Source: Euphorbia lathyris (taxonomy: Eukaryota > Streptophyta > Magnoliopsida > Malpighiales > Euphorbiaceae). Taken from it: 64,000 bases of DNA. This document shows positions 25,101 through 37,644 of the stretch, piece after piece (the first letter of the stretch is position 1; the number at the start of each line of letters is the position of its first letter). Under the pieces are notes generated by a model. It was not told where the DNA came from and did not search any database. It saw only the letters and a list, made by a program, of their open reading frames with translations. The stretch is from the NCBI RefSeq assembly GCF_963576675.1, contig NC_088918.1, positions 69,241,501-69,305,500 of the forward strand. The letters run 5' to 3'. The position numbers and the translations under genes were made by a program.

Positions 25101-28100
25101 AATGCCATCACAGCCCCATTCAAAGAACTTCTGGTGAGCTCACCCTCCAAAGCAACAGTATTGTTAAGTGAAGACAATGAATTAAGAACGATGATGTCGG
25201 AATCAAGGTAGATACCGCCATATCTGCATAATGAAACTAATAAATAACATAGCAAACGTAATTAAAAGTTGAAAAAAAAATCTATGCAATTAAATTTATT
25301 TAAAATAATAAAAGGATTTAGTATTATCAAGTAAACATTTGAACATATTATCTATTGAGTACCACAATTGCTTTCATTTGTTATAAAGGAGAATCCACTT
25401 TTACAGAGGATTTCTGTTGAAGTGGTTTGGAGGCTAATGCTAAAAAGTACCATATCGACATGGAGTAGTTGTAAAATATGATACATATGATACTAGGCAC
25501 TTTCTATAGCTTACACTTTTCCTTTCTCTTCAAATTAAATAAAGCGAAATCAGAATCTTCATCAACCAATTCAAGTATGTTAGAGAGTTAAAGAATTCAA
25601 CTTGGATAATGTGAAAAGCATTTACACTCCAATGAGCACATCGACAACAACAACAACAACAAAGCCTTAGTCCCGAAATGATTCGGGGTCGGCTAACATG
25701 AACCATCATATAAAACCGTGAAATCAAGTCGTGTCAGCGACACAAATTCGCTCCCTACACTCCGTCCTATCCACTACCATATTTTCCTCAATTCCCAGTA
25801 AACTCATATCACTCTCGATCACCCTCCTCCAAGTTTGCTTAGGTCTTCCCCTACCCCTCACCACTACATCCCTTTGCCACTCTTCGGTTCTCCTAACTGG
25901 CGCATCAAGCGCTCTACGTCTCACATGGCCAAACCACCTTAGTCGGGTTTCTCTCATTTTATTCTCAATAGATGTGACCCTACTTTTGTCCTAATTATTT
26001 CATTACTCACCCGATCCTTTCTCGTATGACCATACATCCATCTCAACATACGCATCTCCGCCACCGACATCTTATGGATGTGGCAGTGTTTCACTGCCCA
26101 CCACTCCGTACCATATAACAATGCTGGTCTAATTGCCGTCCGGTAGAATTTTCCCTTCAATCTATTAGGCATGTCGGGGTCACAAAGGAAACACGTAGCA
26201 CTCTTCCACTTCGACCAACCAGCTTTAATCCTATGAGCAACATCTCCATCTACTTCTCCATCCGTTTGGATAATAGATCCTAAATACCGGAAGCAATCCG
26301 AGGCCTGAACAACTCTCCCATCTAGGGTGATTGTCCCTGCCTCCCTACACTCCAAATATTCCGTCTTACTTCGGCTCAACTTAAAGCCTCTAGATTCTAA
26401 AGTTTGTCTCCATAGTTCCAACTTCCTCTCCACTCCTTCTTTCGTCTCATCAACCAACACAATATCATCTGCAAACAACATGCACCATGGTATACCATCT
26501 TGGAGTGAACTTGTTAGTTCATCCATAACGATGACAAAAAGAAATGGGCTTAGTGCGGAACCTTGATGCACTCCAATCGTAATAGGGAACTCTTCAGTCT
26601 TCCCAACACTAGTACGTACACTCGTGCATGCTCCCTCATACATGTCCTTTATGATGTCAATATATTTCCGCGAAATGCCTTTCCTTATCAAGGCCCACCA
26701 AAGTACTTCCCTTGGTACCTTATCATATGCTTTCTCCAAGTCAATGAAAACCATATGCAAGTCTTTCTTCTTATTTCGATAGTGCTCCATTAATTGTCGC
26801 ATTAGATGGATGGCTTCCATAGTTGATCTTCCCGGCATAAAGCCAAACTGGTTTTCCGAGATCTTCACCGTCCTCCTTAGCATTTGTTCGATCACTCGCT
26901 CCCAAAGTTTCATAGTGTGACTCATTAATTTGATTCCCCGATAGTTGGCACAATCTTGGACATCGCCTTTGTTCTTATACAAAGGGATTAAGATACTTTT
27001 CCTCCATTCTGTTGGCATCTTATTGTTTCTCCAAATTTTGTTGAAGAACGTCGTCAACCATTCGATTCCTCTTTCTCCCAAACATCTCCAAATCTCAATA
27101 CGGATGCCATCCGGTCCTACTGCTTTCTTCAACTTCATCTTACTTAATGCCATTTTGACTTCACCCTTTTAAATTCTCCGCAGACATTCATAATTTATCA
27201 TATCGTGATGGATACTTATATCTCCAACATCTTGTCTGCGATCTCCATTAAATAAGTCATCAAAATAGGACCTCCATCGTTCCTTGATATCCTTATCTCC
27301 AACTAGGACTTTCTGGTCCACATCCTTCACACATTTAACTTTTCCGAGATCTCGCGTCTTCTTATCTCTCATCCGAGCAATTCTATATATGTCTCTTTCC
27401 CCTTCTTTCGTATCCAATCTTGTATACAAATCCCGATTCACCTTTGCTCTAGCATCTCGTATGACCTTCTTTACTTCCCTTTTAGCCTCTTTGTATTTTT
27501 CGTAGTTCTCGTCACTCCTACATTTCCCCAATATTTTATAGGATTCTCGCTTACTCTTTACTGCTTGTCGTACTTCTTCTGTCCACCAAGATGTGTCCTT
27601 ACCCGGTGGCATGCTACCTTTAGATTCCCCTAGAACTTCCTTCGCTACTTCCCTTATACTATGCTCCATCTTAGTCCATATCGAATCTACATCTAAATCC
27701 ATATTATAAGTCCAAATATCTTTTTTGGCCATCTCATCCACAAATTTTTGATGATTCTCCCCTTGCAGTTTCCACCACTTAATAGTAGAGTGAAAAACAT
27801 TCACATGTATCTTACTAGTAGAGTGAAAAACATTCATTTCAAGTGTATGTGTAAGGTCCCAAGCTTGTCCTAAAGAGTCTCACCTAGCTGTGGAAAAAAA
27901 GAAATTTTAGGTATCTTGCTAGTTTTCAAGACCTTAGCCTCGGTATTCTACAGTGAATCCTTTCAGTTGGTTAGATACAACGATCTGACTTTGTTATTGG
28001 AAATAGAACTGATAGAAAGAGCACATTCAACTGATAGAAAGGGCACCATTCAAGTGCTGGAAACTGGAAAGAGAGACTTTTGAAGCAATAATCCGGTAAG

Positions 28101-31100
28101 CAATTACAATGAAGTGTTTGTCTCCTCTAAAACCGAAAGGGAAAACAAAAAGTTATTCTAAGAGAGAGAGAGGAGAGTGTAAAAGATAAATGCCAAGGGA
28201 AAGATGAAGGTGGAATTTGAAAAATCTTTATACAAGACCCTACTTCAATCACACCCCATCCAAAAGAAGAAGAAAATGGCCCCTATGAGTTCAAAGAAGA
28301 ATAATATTTTTCAATCTACAACTAGGAATACTAATGTTGTTACGAATAAATTTTGGGCAGTGAAACTATAGTTTAATGTGATGGGGATTCAAGATTATGA
28401 CTTTGAGGGTTGGTCTACTTTGCAAAGATCAAAAGAGTTTTCTGATATAAATAAAGTTGCATATTGCAATTTAATTTAGATTGTGGATGTTATAAGTGTG
28501 GTTGATAGAGGTTTAAAGTTTTGATTTTTATTGTACGATATTGTAAGTTGAGTTTATATGCTTGCTGCAAACTTTCCATCACATGAATGCACACTATGAT
28601 ATTATACTTTGCTCTTTAAAACAACAATCTTTAGATATCTTGAGACTTTCATAGAGATTGTAATTTGAAATAGATAATCTTAGTGACTATTTGAGGCCAG
28701 ATTTTGTGTTAGGGAAAATACAAAGAAAATGCTTTTAACTGTTCGTTGCTCTTGGGTGTGTCTAATAGTCTAAAGGGAGCAACGTAGATAATAGTGTTCT
28801 TATTATATAATTTAGTTCTCTTATACTATTAATATGCATGCGCCTATGCCATACATCTAGGCCCAAGACCCCTTAGCATCTTGTGCCTTTGACAAATATG
28901 TTTTTGGGATTTTCCAAAAATCAAAATGAAATAAAAAAAAGCTATACAAAATGTTATACAGAAATTACTTGTCCTAACTATCTTCCTTCCAAATTAGCAA
29001 GTTACATGTTAACTTTTTCAGTTAATTGTTTGGATTTAGATGGTTATTCATTCGTATGTCTCTTTTTTCCTATTATGACTAGGAATATTATTTCAATTAG
29101 TTGTTTAGATTTAGATAGTTATTCATTTCAAATCAAGAATAACAGTTGTTCTTCTTAAGATTCACATGTTGAACTCGATATCTTTCCGTAACATTACACA
29201 AGCAACGACCTTAATACATGGTACATAATGTCGATTTATGGAAAATAGTTAAGGTTCACCATAAGTTAAAGTTTATTCTCCATTAAATCTCCATAAAACA
29301 CAAATAAGACAGACTGCCATCCGGTAATTCTTTACTATGACTAGATACTCACACTATCCCCTTTCTAAGATGAAAACTTGAACATGAATATTTTATCACA
29401 ACACTTATCCTCTTCCCAATGAAATATATACTACGTATTAATTAGGAAAATCAGACCATGTTTCAGTCCATGATTTGCTTAATATACAATTCAACATATA
29501 CTTAGTTGTCAGCATAACTTCCTATTTCAAATCTATTATCCGCATTCTTTCTTACTCAGTTGGAAAAAAAAAAAAGAGGAAGAATCCTGCTAATTTTAGG
29601 CATATACATCTAGTATAGCATATTATCCTTCGCCATTCTTTTAGGAAATCTCTAAAGGGGGAAATACTAAATAGCCTTAGAAATTAAACCATGCAATGAT
29701 GCAAAAGAATAAGGTTAACAGAATGAACAAACTCACTTGTAGAGAGCAGCTAGCCGCACAAGCTCACTATAGTGTGTAGAATATAATTTTGTCTTTCTCC
29801 AATGAGACCAAACATCAGCAAATACAGATGCTGGTGTATCCTTAAGCAATTCATCAAGATTTGGCATGGCAACAGCAACTTTGTAACTACAGAGAAAGAA
29901 TGGCATTGAACAACAATTCAGATTACTGATCAATAAAGTATATCAAAAGGCACAGTTTGAGCGCTTACCCATCTTTTACAAAGCTGTTGGCAAAAAAGTC
30001 CAACTCAATTGTTTCAGATAGTATCACAACACAAGCATCTTTGTGGTGCAATAGCAGACTCTCAAGCCCCCTCTGCTGTCTAACAGTATACATCCAAGGT
30101 GGAGAATTCCATACCATGAATACCCTCATGCCACACCTCCCCTTCCTAAAAAAAGAATCCACAAAATCTGAAAACGATAAATGGGGATGCAAACCAGGAA
30201 AATAACCCCATCTTTTCCCATCTGCGTATATGTAATTCGCCTCCTCGGACTTCCTCTGCTGTACTTCAGACTCCCTGTTTTCCACACCAGCCATTTGACT
30301 TAGTTCAACCCCAGTGGTATCTATTATACTCTCAGTAGCTTTGTTAATTGAATTGTCCCTTTGAACTGCACTACTCTTTTCATCCTCAATCAATACATTT
30401 CCTTTCTCTCCAGAAGTGAGACTATTTCTCTCACTATGAGATCCAGTGCCCACATTCTCATCAAAAATTCTCCTCTCCGTTATCTTGATCCCAGAATCAA
30501 CCCCACTCTCTCTTCTTCTGCCATTACCATTGTCACTGATTCTGGCCTCATGACTATTTTCTTCAATAGCATCCTCACCACTCATCTTCAAAACCCTAGT
30601 GGGCTTCTTAACAACAAATGGAGTTCTCTTAAACTCGTTAAATAACAGTTTCTGCACAGCCTTATCCCCTCTAGTAAGCCCAGTAACACCAACCCCGTCG
30701 GGATCCTGCAAAAGAGCATTACTCAAAGGATTCAACACTTCTAAATTTGACTTGAACATTCTATCTCTCCTCAAGAAATCGCCTTTCTTATCAAACCAGT
30801 CCCCCCATCCTTTTCTCAATGGCGAAACTCGTTTTCCAACCTTTAACAATAAGGCATCTTCAATCCCCTCAACCTCGATCACTTTCCTCCTCACATCCTC
30901 ATCTATAGGAATATCGTCGCTCCCAAAAGCTACATTACTTTGATCTTCTATGCCCAATCCTAAACTAAACGAATTGGAATCATAATCCCACTCTTCAATT
31001 GAGCGTTTATTCAGAGCTCTACGAATGGATCCAGTTAAAGGATCCATATAATACCCGGAGGAAGAAATTTTTCTCATAATTTGAGCTTGGCCATTGTCTA

Positions 31101-31425
31101 TGTCTCCTTCTGCTGACTCATCATCGTCATTTCTGAAACCCGCCATTTCCTTTTCTTCTTCGAAGTTGTCGAGCTCGTCGATCTTGTCAGTCACGTCGCC
31201 GGTTTGGCTGTCCTCGGAATCGGAGAGAAGGGGATTTTGGTGGAGAATGGTGGCTGAATCTGCATCATGTCTAACTAGATAGGGTTGATGATTGTGATTT
31301 TGATTAGAGGAAGAGAGGCGGCCATAAAGCAGAGATACTGATAAGAGAAGAAGTAGAGCGGAAATGACAGCGCACAATTGTGATCCGTAACAGGGCCGGC
31401 GACGGGACCGGAGAGAGCGGAGCAT
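22179..31425 (-). CDS. Type II membrane alpha-1,4-glycosyltransferase (At4g19900-like), five exons
   Basis: Exons by splice reading: 29969-31425, 29737-29886, 25089-25223, 23790-23984 and 22179-22365. Frame is kept across all junctions, giving 707 residues. Exon 1 encodes a short basic cytosolic tail, one membrane anchor (about residues 19-40, [14 protein letters not shown]) and a long acidic stem, fitting a Golgi type II protein. The catalytic part starts near [10 protein letters not shown]; the DXD motif is in [13 protein letters not shown] (exon 3). The C-terminal domain ([30 protein letters not shown]) is of the Gb3-synthase/alpha-1,4-glycosyltransferase type. Arabidopsis At4g19900 is the relative recalled; its substrate is not known to me. 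Introns of 1.1 kb (23985-25088), 1.4 kb (22366-23789) and 4.5 kb (25224-29736) carry transposons, yet the coding frame is intact. Confidence 0.9.
22781..22928 (+). mobile_element. Short 5'-truncated RTE LINE copy with 17-bp target duplication
   Basis: About 148 bp matching the 3' end of the longer RTE at 25644, ending in GGCTTTGTTGTTGTTGTTG. It is flanked by perfect 17-bp repeats ATATAATGCCAAATTTT (22764-22780 and 22929-22945). It lies in the last intron of the glycosyltransferase gene, antisense to it. Confidence 0.85.
23029..23317. mobile_element. MITE with long inverted repeats and 9-bp target duplication
   Basis: The ends GGGATAA...TTATCCC are part of inverted arms of about 55 bp (both read 'ggccctatgattattggg'-like inward). 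TTCATTTAA flanks it on both sides (23020-23028 and 23318-23326). Nine-base duplications are typical of Mutator-type elements. It is in an intron of the glycosyltransferase gene. Confidence 0.75.
24190..24555. mobile_element. MITE, Mutator-type target site, in intron
   Basis: Inverted arms start GGGTAAGGGCCAAATTTG and end CAAATTTGGCCCTTATCCC. Flanks ATTTTTGAA (24181-24189) and ATTTTAGAA (24556-24564) are a 9-bp duplication with one mismatch. The element has no coding capacity. It lies in the intron between exons 3 and 4 of the glycosyltransferase gene. Confidence 0.7.
25644..27837 (-). mobile_element. 5'-truncated RTE-clade LINE inside a glycosyltransferase intron
   Basis: The 3' end is a (TTG)n tail at 25644-25661, as is usual for plant RTE elements, preceded by the same terminal sequence as the short copy at 22781. 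The 5' end is truncated near 27837 before the endonuclease domain. It is in the same orientation as the host gene. A target duplication was not proven; a 20-bp AGTAGAGTGAAAAACATTCA direct repeat occurs at 27783-27836. Confidence 0.85.
25724..27837 (-). pseudogene. RTE LINE reverse transcriptase, broken
   Basis: The frame from 27837 carries the region just before the RT, then an in-frame TAA at 27169-27171, then the RT domain to 25954. Recognisable RT blocks are [31 protein letters not shown] and the catalytic FADD in [11 protein letters not shown] one-base frameshift near 25970 moves the conserved C-terminal part ([14 protein letters not shown]) to another frame ending at 25724. The endonuclease domain is missing through 5' truncation, so it cannot be autonomous. 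Confidence 0.85.
27838..29736. other. Intron sequence without recognised element
   Basis: The remainder of the 4.5-kb intron of the glycosyltransferase gene. AT-rich, with a polypyrimidine-free centre; no gene or terminal repeats were recognised. Confidence 0.4.
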
Positions 31426-31673
31426 TGAGTCAGAACGGGAAAATAATCGCCGGGAAAAGTGGCGATTATGAATTTTGAAGCATGTATGAAGCTGTTACAT
31501 TTTTTACAGTGACGAAGTGTTTGGGTTTCAGCGTTAAAGTTTTACACTTCACACTGGATTTACTTTTACCCTTCAGGAAAAAAAAATAGACTTTACTTTT
31601 TAATTTTTTTTATTCTTTTTGGAAATATTTAAATTTAATTATGCCTTAACTTTTTGGGTTATTATTTTATTTT

Positions 31674-32265
31674 GGATTAAAGGTGCAAAAATACCCCTAA
31701 CGTTTCGGGTCAGGAGCAATTTTACCCCTAACGTCTAAAATGATGCAATTTTACCCCTAACATTTGTAGTCAAGAGCAATTTTATCCCTAACGTTAATAA
31801 ATTGGGTCAATTTCAGAAATAATTCAGCAAACTATATTCTCGGTCATAAATCTTATTATCTACATTTCACATGTGCGTCATTTTATCAGTAACAAATCAT
31901 AAACATATGTTAGGATGTGGAAAAAAATAAAAATATAAAAAATATATTGTTTTTCTTGTACGAATTAGACAAAAAAAAATCAAAAAATTCACCGAATTTA
32001 TAAATATTAATCTCAAATTTCTATTATTAAATTGCAAAAAACATGAAATCTTTTTTTTAGAATGAATTGGTATGCAATTGGTGCAAAATAATGAACAAAA
32101 ATATCTGTATTTTATAATAGTGTCTGAAATAGACCCAAATTACAAACGTTAGGGATAAAATTGCTCTTGGCTACAAATGTTAGGGGTAAAATTGCACCAT
32201 TTTAGATGTTAGGGGTAAAATTGTTCCTAACCCAAAATATTAGGGGTATTTTTGCACCTTAACCC
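31674..32265. mobile_element. 592-bp MITE with long inverted arms and 9-bp target duplication
   Basis: Inverted arms of more than 100 bp are built from repeated 'caattttacccctaac' phrases. Ends are GGATTAAAGGTGCAAAAATA and the inverted TATTTTTGCACCTTAACCC. TTTTATTTT flanks both sides (31665-31673 and 32266-32274). A split relative is at 40760-45474. Confidence 0.75.
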
Positions 32266-32504
32266 TTTTATTTTTATTGCGAAGACTTCAAACATACAAC
32301 CATGAGATCAAAATCATTACTTATTATGTTAATGGAAATATCCACATGTTACCCGTCATAACTCTTTATATATTAAAAAATATTATTATTTTTTAGATGT
32401 AAAATTTGAGATTTGAACCTCAACTTTTTGTTCTTCAACCATTGGATTATACGGTTAAACTATTTTATTTTTATTAATTAAGATTCAATTTATCGATTAA
32501 CTTT

Positions 32505-33500
32505 GTGTTGGGGTTACCAAAGACACAAAGGGACATTGCATTCCATCATTATACCGATTCTCCAAGATGACAACTTCATCTCGTCTAGGAAGACTATCAA
32601 TGCCTCGACAATTGCTAAACTCTCTTCCAAGAAGTGATAAGGTTGCATGGTGTACTGAAGACCATTGTGTCAGATAGGAATACAAAATTTCTAAGCCATT
32701 TTCGACGTACTTTGTGGCTCTATTTGACATCACCTTGAAATTTAGGTTATCCTCAAACCAACCCACAAATTGTGGTGGTAAACCAGAACTTAAGAAACCT
32801 CTTGAGGAGCAAATGTACGATAAACCAAGGATGTGTGACTTGGTATTGGCCCAAGCGAAGTTCGCATACAATGCAGCCGCACATTTGGGAACGGGGGAGT
32901 CGCCTTTCGAGATGGTATATACGAAGACTCTCAATCATACTCTGGACATTGTAGATCTCCCGAAAAGAGACAAAGGGAATGTGACCGCTCACAAGCTTGC
33001 TAAGGAATATCAACATATGCATCAAAAGACGAAGGAAACTTTTGAAGAGAGGGACAAGAAGTTGAAGGCAAAGGTAAACGTGCGCCGAATGCACATTCAG
33101 TTTGAAGTCGGGGATTAGGTGATGGTATATCTAAGCAAGAATAGATTCGTTAGTACACCAAGTAGCAAATTCCGATCAAGGAAGTATGGTCCATATAAAG
33201 TAAGTAACTAAGGGGGTCAATGGCAATGCTTATCATACCGTTGTTCCGAATTGGCTAGGTAATATATCACTGTCCTTCAACATATGTGATTTAAGCCCGT
33301 ACAAACCGGATGCATCCCTTGAGTTTACTAAGAACAAATTGGGGTCCAACTCTTTTAAAGAATGAGAAAATGATGATGACATCTCCTTGTGTAGATCGAG
33401 GCAAGGGTGAAGGGGAGCTCACACAGCGTGTCACTTCAGCCATACGTCGTGTGCGCAAGGTGCTGAAGGAAAGAGGTGATGGATACAAACTCACATGACA
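32505..33500 (+). pseudogene. Decayed Ty3/gypsy integrase C-terminal fragment
   Basis: Scattered frames read as the second half of a plant gypsy integrase: a [18 protein letters not shown] core, then FAYNAAAHLGTGESPFEMVY, then a chromatin-side tail (KYGPYKV, DLSPYKPDASLEF). Stops and frameshifts break it many times; the longest open piece is 32714-33118. No LTRs were found around it. It is a remnant upstream of the PPR gene. Confidence 0.75.
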
Positions 33501-33866
33501 TTATGAGAGAGCCACATCGGGTATGGCTCGCTTGCTGAAACTTCAAGAGTTTCAGAATAAATTCACACGCCACGTAGCTTTCTATTGATAATAATTGATA
33601 AGAAATATAATTTAAAAATAGTCTCCATTGTTAAATAATAATTGAAGATATTTTACAACTGAAAGAAAAAAACAGATAGGTAGTTTGGTCCCGAGCTGTC
33701 TTCAGTTTTCACCCATGACTTCATTATCCAGAAAAAAAAAAAAACTTTCAAAACTCAAAAAATATCTTTTTCCATTTGTTCTCTGTTTTATTTATCTCTG
33801 CGATTTCAACATTCAAGAACTACACTCTTTAAATTTCAAAATAAACCATCCTCATTTAATTCGTTC

Positions 33867-36800
33867 ATGTAAGTCCAAACCCTATTCTATTCATTTCCTT
33901 GTGCATTTCGGCTTTTGATTTTCTAATTTTAATCTCTTCCATCAATTGTTTACAGGTTGATTGTTTTATGCAAAGTGAATCATCTCATATTTATAGAGCC
34001 AAGAAGAAGCTGTAAAACTTACCTGAGATGCAAAGCAAACACCTCCAATGGCGGAACTGTTGAAAAGTACAAACCAGACGCTCTTTTTATCGACAAACAT
34101 GGCAGATGGCGAAGCTTTAAACGCAAGAAGTTGTCCAGAAAACGATGTACGGATACATTATACAGGACTAGTGAAAATTCAAATATCGGTCACTTTACTT
34201 TGCTTAATTTGTCAATTTGGTCCTCAACACATCATAGAAAACCCTGGATAAAGAGGCAGTTTGCCTCTTAAACTTGTTTTTCAGGATTAATTTGGTTTAA
34301 AATGAACATTTTTGTTAAAATAGTCCAAAGTTCACTGTGTAAACATATGATTGGTGGCTTTTTGACATATGAATTTGTTAACATTGGTACTAAAAAAAGT
34401 TTATTTTGGATTAAATTGAATTACAAATCAAGTTGAAGGGCCAAATTGATATTTTGTCCCATTAACTTTCAAGGAGTCCTCATGAGTGGTAGACAAAACT
34501 GTGTCATTTAACCATGGAACTTGATGCAATTTGTCAATTTTGAAGAAGCATTGCTAAAATAATAGTTACTACCACTAAATTGATGAATTGAATCCAAATT
34601 CAGGAACTGAATATTGAAGTTAAGGATGAAATTAATAAATTACCTAAAGTAAAGAGACTGAATGTGCACAATCAAAGTTCATTATCAAATTTTATTTTCT
34701 GTTTTTCCTAGAGGAATGTAATAATCTAAAATGCAATTTGTTTAGTGTTAGGCTCTGTTTGTTCAGCTGTTGTTGGTTGTTTACTGTTTGCTGTTGATAG
34801 TAAATGTTAGCTGGTTTTTCTTTCAAAATAGGTATAAGCAACTTTCAGTACCAAAATTTCTTCTGTTTTTTTTGTGTGATGAACTAAAATGCAATTTGTT
34901 ACTGTTAGTGCGTGTTTGTTCAGTTGTTGCTGTTTGTTGTTGCCGGTAGATGTTAACTGATTTACCTTCTAAAATAGCTACGAGGATGTTAATTGTGCAG
35001 GTGGATCTTTAAGAGGACAAGGATGGAAATATGGATCTGGATTTGTTGATGGAATATTCCCAGTGCTGAGTTCTACTGCTCAGGAGATTCTAGACTTCAT
35101 ACAAAAAGAAGAAGTGGATTCTAATACAGTTTGGGCTGCTCTTGATTCACTTCCTGCCACTCATGAAATCTGGGATGATCTTATCAATGTTGCTGTTAAA
35201 CTCAGAATGAATAAACTATGGGATCAACTTTTGTTGGTACGAATTTCATTTGCTTTCTGACATTATGGTCCCTGAACTTTATTTCTCGACCCGAAGCGCT
35301 ACTAACATTATGGTCCCTGGACTTTATTTCTTGACATTATGATCCCTGTAACATTAATGTAGAGTGATGTTGCGAGGTTGTATCTTTCTGATGTTCTTGT
35401 TTGAAAAATCTGCAGATATGTGAATGGATACAGTATAGGAGCTGCTTCAAGTCAGATGTGATGATATTCAATTTACTTATAGATTCTTATGGGCAAAAAT
35501 TACAGTTTAAGAAGGCTGAATCTTTGTACTTTGAACTTCTTGAAGCCAGATGTGTTCCTACTGAAGACACATATGCACTCCTTCTTAAAGCTTACTGCAT
35601 CTCTGGACTGCTAGATAAAGCTGAAGCCGTCTTTGCCGAGATGCGAAAATACGGCCTTCCCCCAAGTATGTTCTCATTTTTTGTTTCACTTTGACTTACA
35701 GCACATTTGTTCAATGAGTTCTAATCTTAGGGAAGTAGAATCCCCAATGAGAAACAAATTACTGCTGATTCTGAACTAGTTGATGTGGTGTAGTTTATCC
35801 AGATATGGACCGAACCGTCTCACGATGTTTTCAACCCAGTTTATAATAGTTTAGTTAGGTGTTGGTCATAGAGAATTCTGAGGTGAACTCGTGCCTTATC
35901 CGTCTGTGTGTCCTAGTGGTTTATCTCACCTGGGCGCTTAGGCGAACGCCTTTTGTTAAGTGTATGTTTGGCTAGTGAAGATGTGAATTTGCTTGGACCC
36001 TTGTTTCGGTGCAGGTGCAGTTGTCTACAATGCCTATATTGATGGGTTAATGAAGGGTGGAAACTATCGAAGAGCAGTCGAGATCTTTCATCGAATGAAA
36101 CGAAATTGCTGCCCACCATCTACTGATACTTACACTTTATTGATCAACTTACATGGGAAGGTAATTAAGCTTGGTCATCCTTCTATGGCAAGAGCAAATT
36201 TTTGTCCTAAATATGTGGTCGAGACCTCGTATGAGAAGCATATAGACATGTTTCGTAAGCGAAGAGGATGATAGTCAGACAACTTCCATTGACCTTCTGT
36301 CTGAAATTCAAAGGTACAATCATTTGATGCGTGCAGGAAAGTCGATCTTACATGGCCTTGAAGTTGTTTAATGAAATGAGAAGTCAAAAGATTAAGCCGA
36401 ATATCTGCACGTACACCGCTCTTATGAATGCATTTGCTCGCGAAGGACTTTGTGAGAAGGCTGAGGAAATTTTCGAGCTGCTGCAAGAAGACGGCTACGA
36501 ACCTGATGTTTATGCTTATAATGCAATCATAGAGGCATATAGGTAAGTAAACAAGATAAAATTCTAGCTCGAACGAATAATCACAACCCGTAAAATGTAT
36601 TGCTTCTTGCAAAATTCAGCAAGAGCAATCAGATTTTTGCCTATATGCAAATGTTGTCGCTTGACTATATTGTTTTTGCAGCCGTGCAGGTTTTCCATTT
36701 GGAGCTGCTGAGATATTTTCATTGATGCAACATATGGGTTGTGAACCCGATCGAGCTTCGTATAACATAATGGTTGATGCCTATGGGCGAGCTGGTCTTC

Positions 36801-37644
36801 AAGATGGTAAGATACTTGATCAACTGTTTATATCTGTCTCGAGTTTGATTACTAGTGTATACAACGAACTCTAGTTAGGAGAGCAGTCACCTGATTAACC
36901 GGTTCACTTACCAAATTTCATGCAACAGTCATCGTAAGAAATGCGTGAAATAATAGGATAAATTCGAAGAGGATAGTCCGAGTGCGTTCTGATATATTAC
37001 GTGTTATCCATCTATCTAATGTAGGTTAGATTTATTCTTTGAACACCGTTTCAGATGCACAAGCTGTATTCGAAGAGATGAAACGACTCGGAATTACCCC
37101 AACAATGAAATCGCATATGCTGCTTCTATCTGCCTACTCAAAAGCTGGAAATGTAGCTAAATGCGAACACATAGTGAACGAACTGCACGAATCAGGGCTT
37201 GAACCGGATACTTTTGTTCTCAACAGTATGTTGAACCTATATGGAAGATTAGGCCAATATGAAAAGATGGAGGAGGTCTTAAGTACAATGGAGAAGGGAC
37301 CGTATGCAACCGATATCAGCACATACAACATCTTGATCAATATATACGGACGGGGAGGGTTTTTCGAGAAAATGGAAGGGCTATTTCAATCACTTCCGAG
37401 CAAGAACTTGAAAGCGGATGTAGTGACTTGGACTTCAAGGTTAGGAGCATACTCCAGGAAGAAATTGTATATGAGATGTTTGGAAATATTTGAAGAAATG
37501 ATTGATGCTGGTTGTCATCCAGATGGAAGAACTGCAAAAGTGCTTTTATCAGCATGTTCAAGCCAAGATCAAATTGAGCAGGTTACTAATGTTATTAGAA
37601 CTATGCATACTAAGAATTTTGATGATTCTTTTCTGCCTGTTTGA
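33867..37644 (+). CDS. PPR protein, At2g35130-like, eight exons
   Basis: Coding exons: 33867-33868, 33956-34146, 35001-35236, 35416-35665, 36015-36160, 36337-36542, 36682-36806 and 37055-37644. All junctions are GT-AG and the frame holds, giving 581 residues. After a basic N-terminal segment (RSFKRKKLSRKR) come about ten 35-residue PPR motifs with the usual pattern (for example DVMIFNLLIDSYGQ, NICTYTALMNAFAREG, EPDRASYNIMVDAYGRAG, DISTYNILINIYGRGG). There is no DYW or E tail, so it is P-class. Such proteins bind organellar RNA; the target here is unknown. The start codon is assigned as AT at 33867-33868 plus G at 33956, because exon 2 begins open without any in-frame ATG. Arabidopsis At2g35130 is the relative recalled. 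Confidence 0.9.

Noticed and set aside
25610..27850. GTGAAAAGCATTTACA / GTGAAAAACATTCACA as target repeats of the RTE LINE
   Set aside because: They do not abut the (CAA)n tail; 17 bases separate them, so they do not prove the insertion boundaries.
28883..29158. 91-codon plus-strand frame in the glycosyltransferase intron
   Set aside because: Low-complexity hydrophobic with internal self-repeat (LDLDSYSF); no homology or gene signals.
36175..36612. 145-codon minus-strand frame
   Set aside because: Mirror of PPR exon 6 and neighbouring introns; the plus-strand splice model explains the region.
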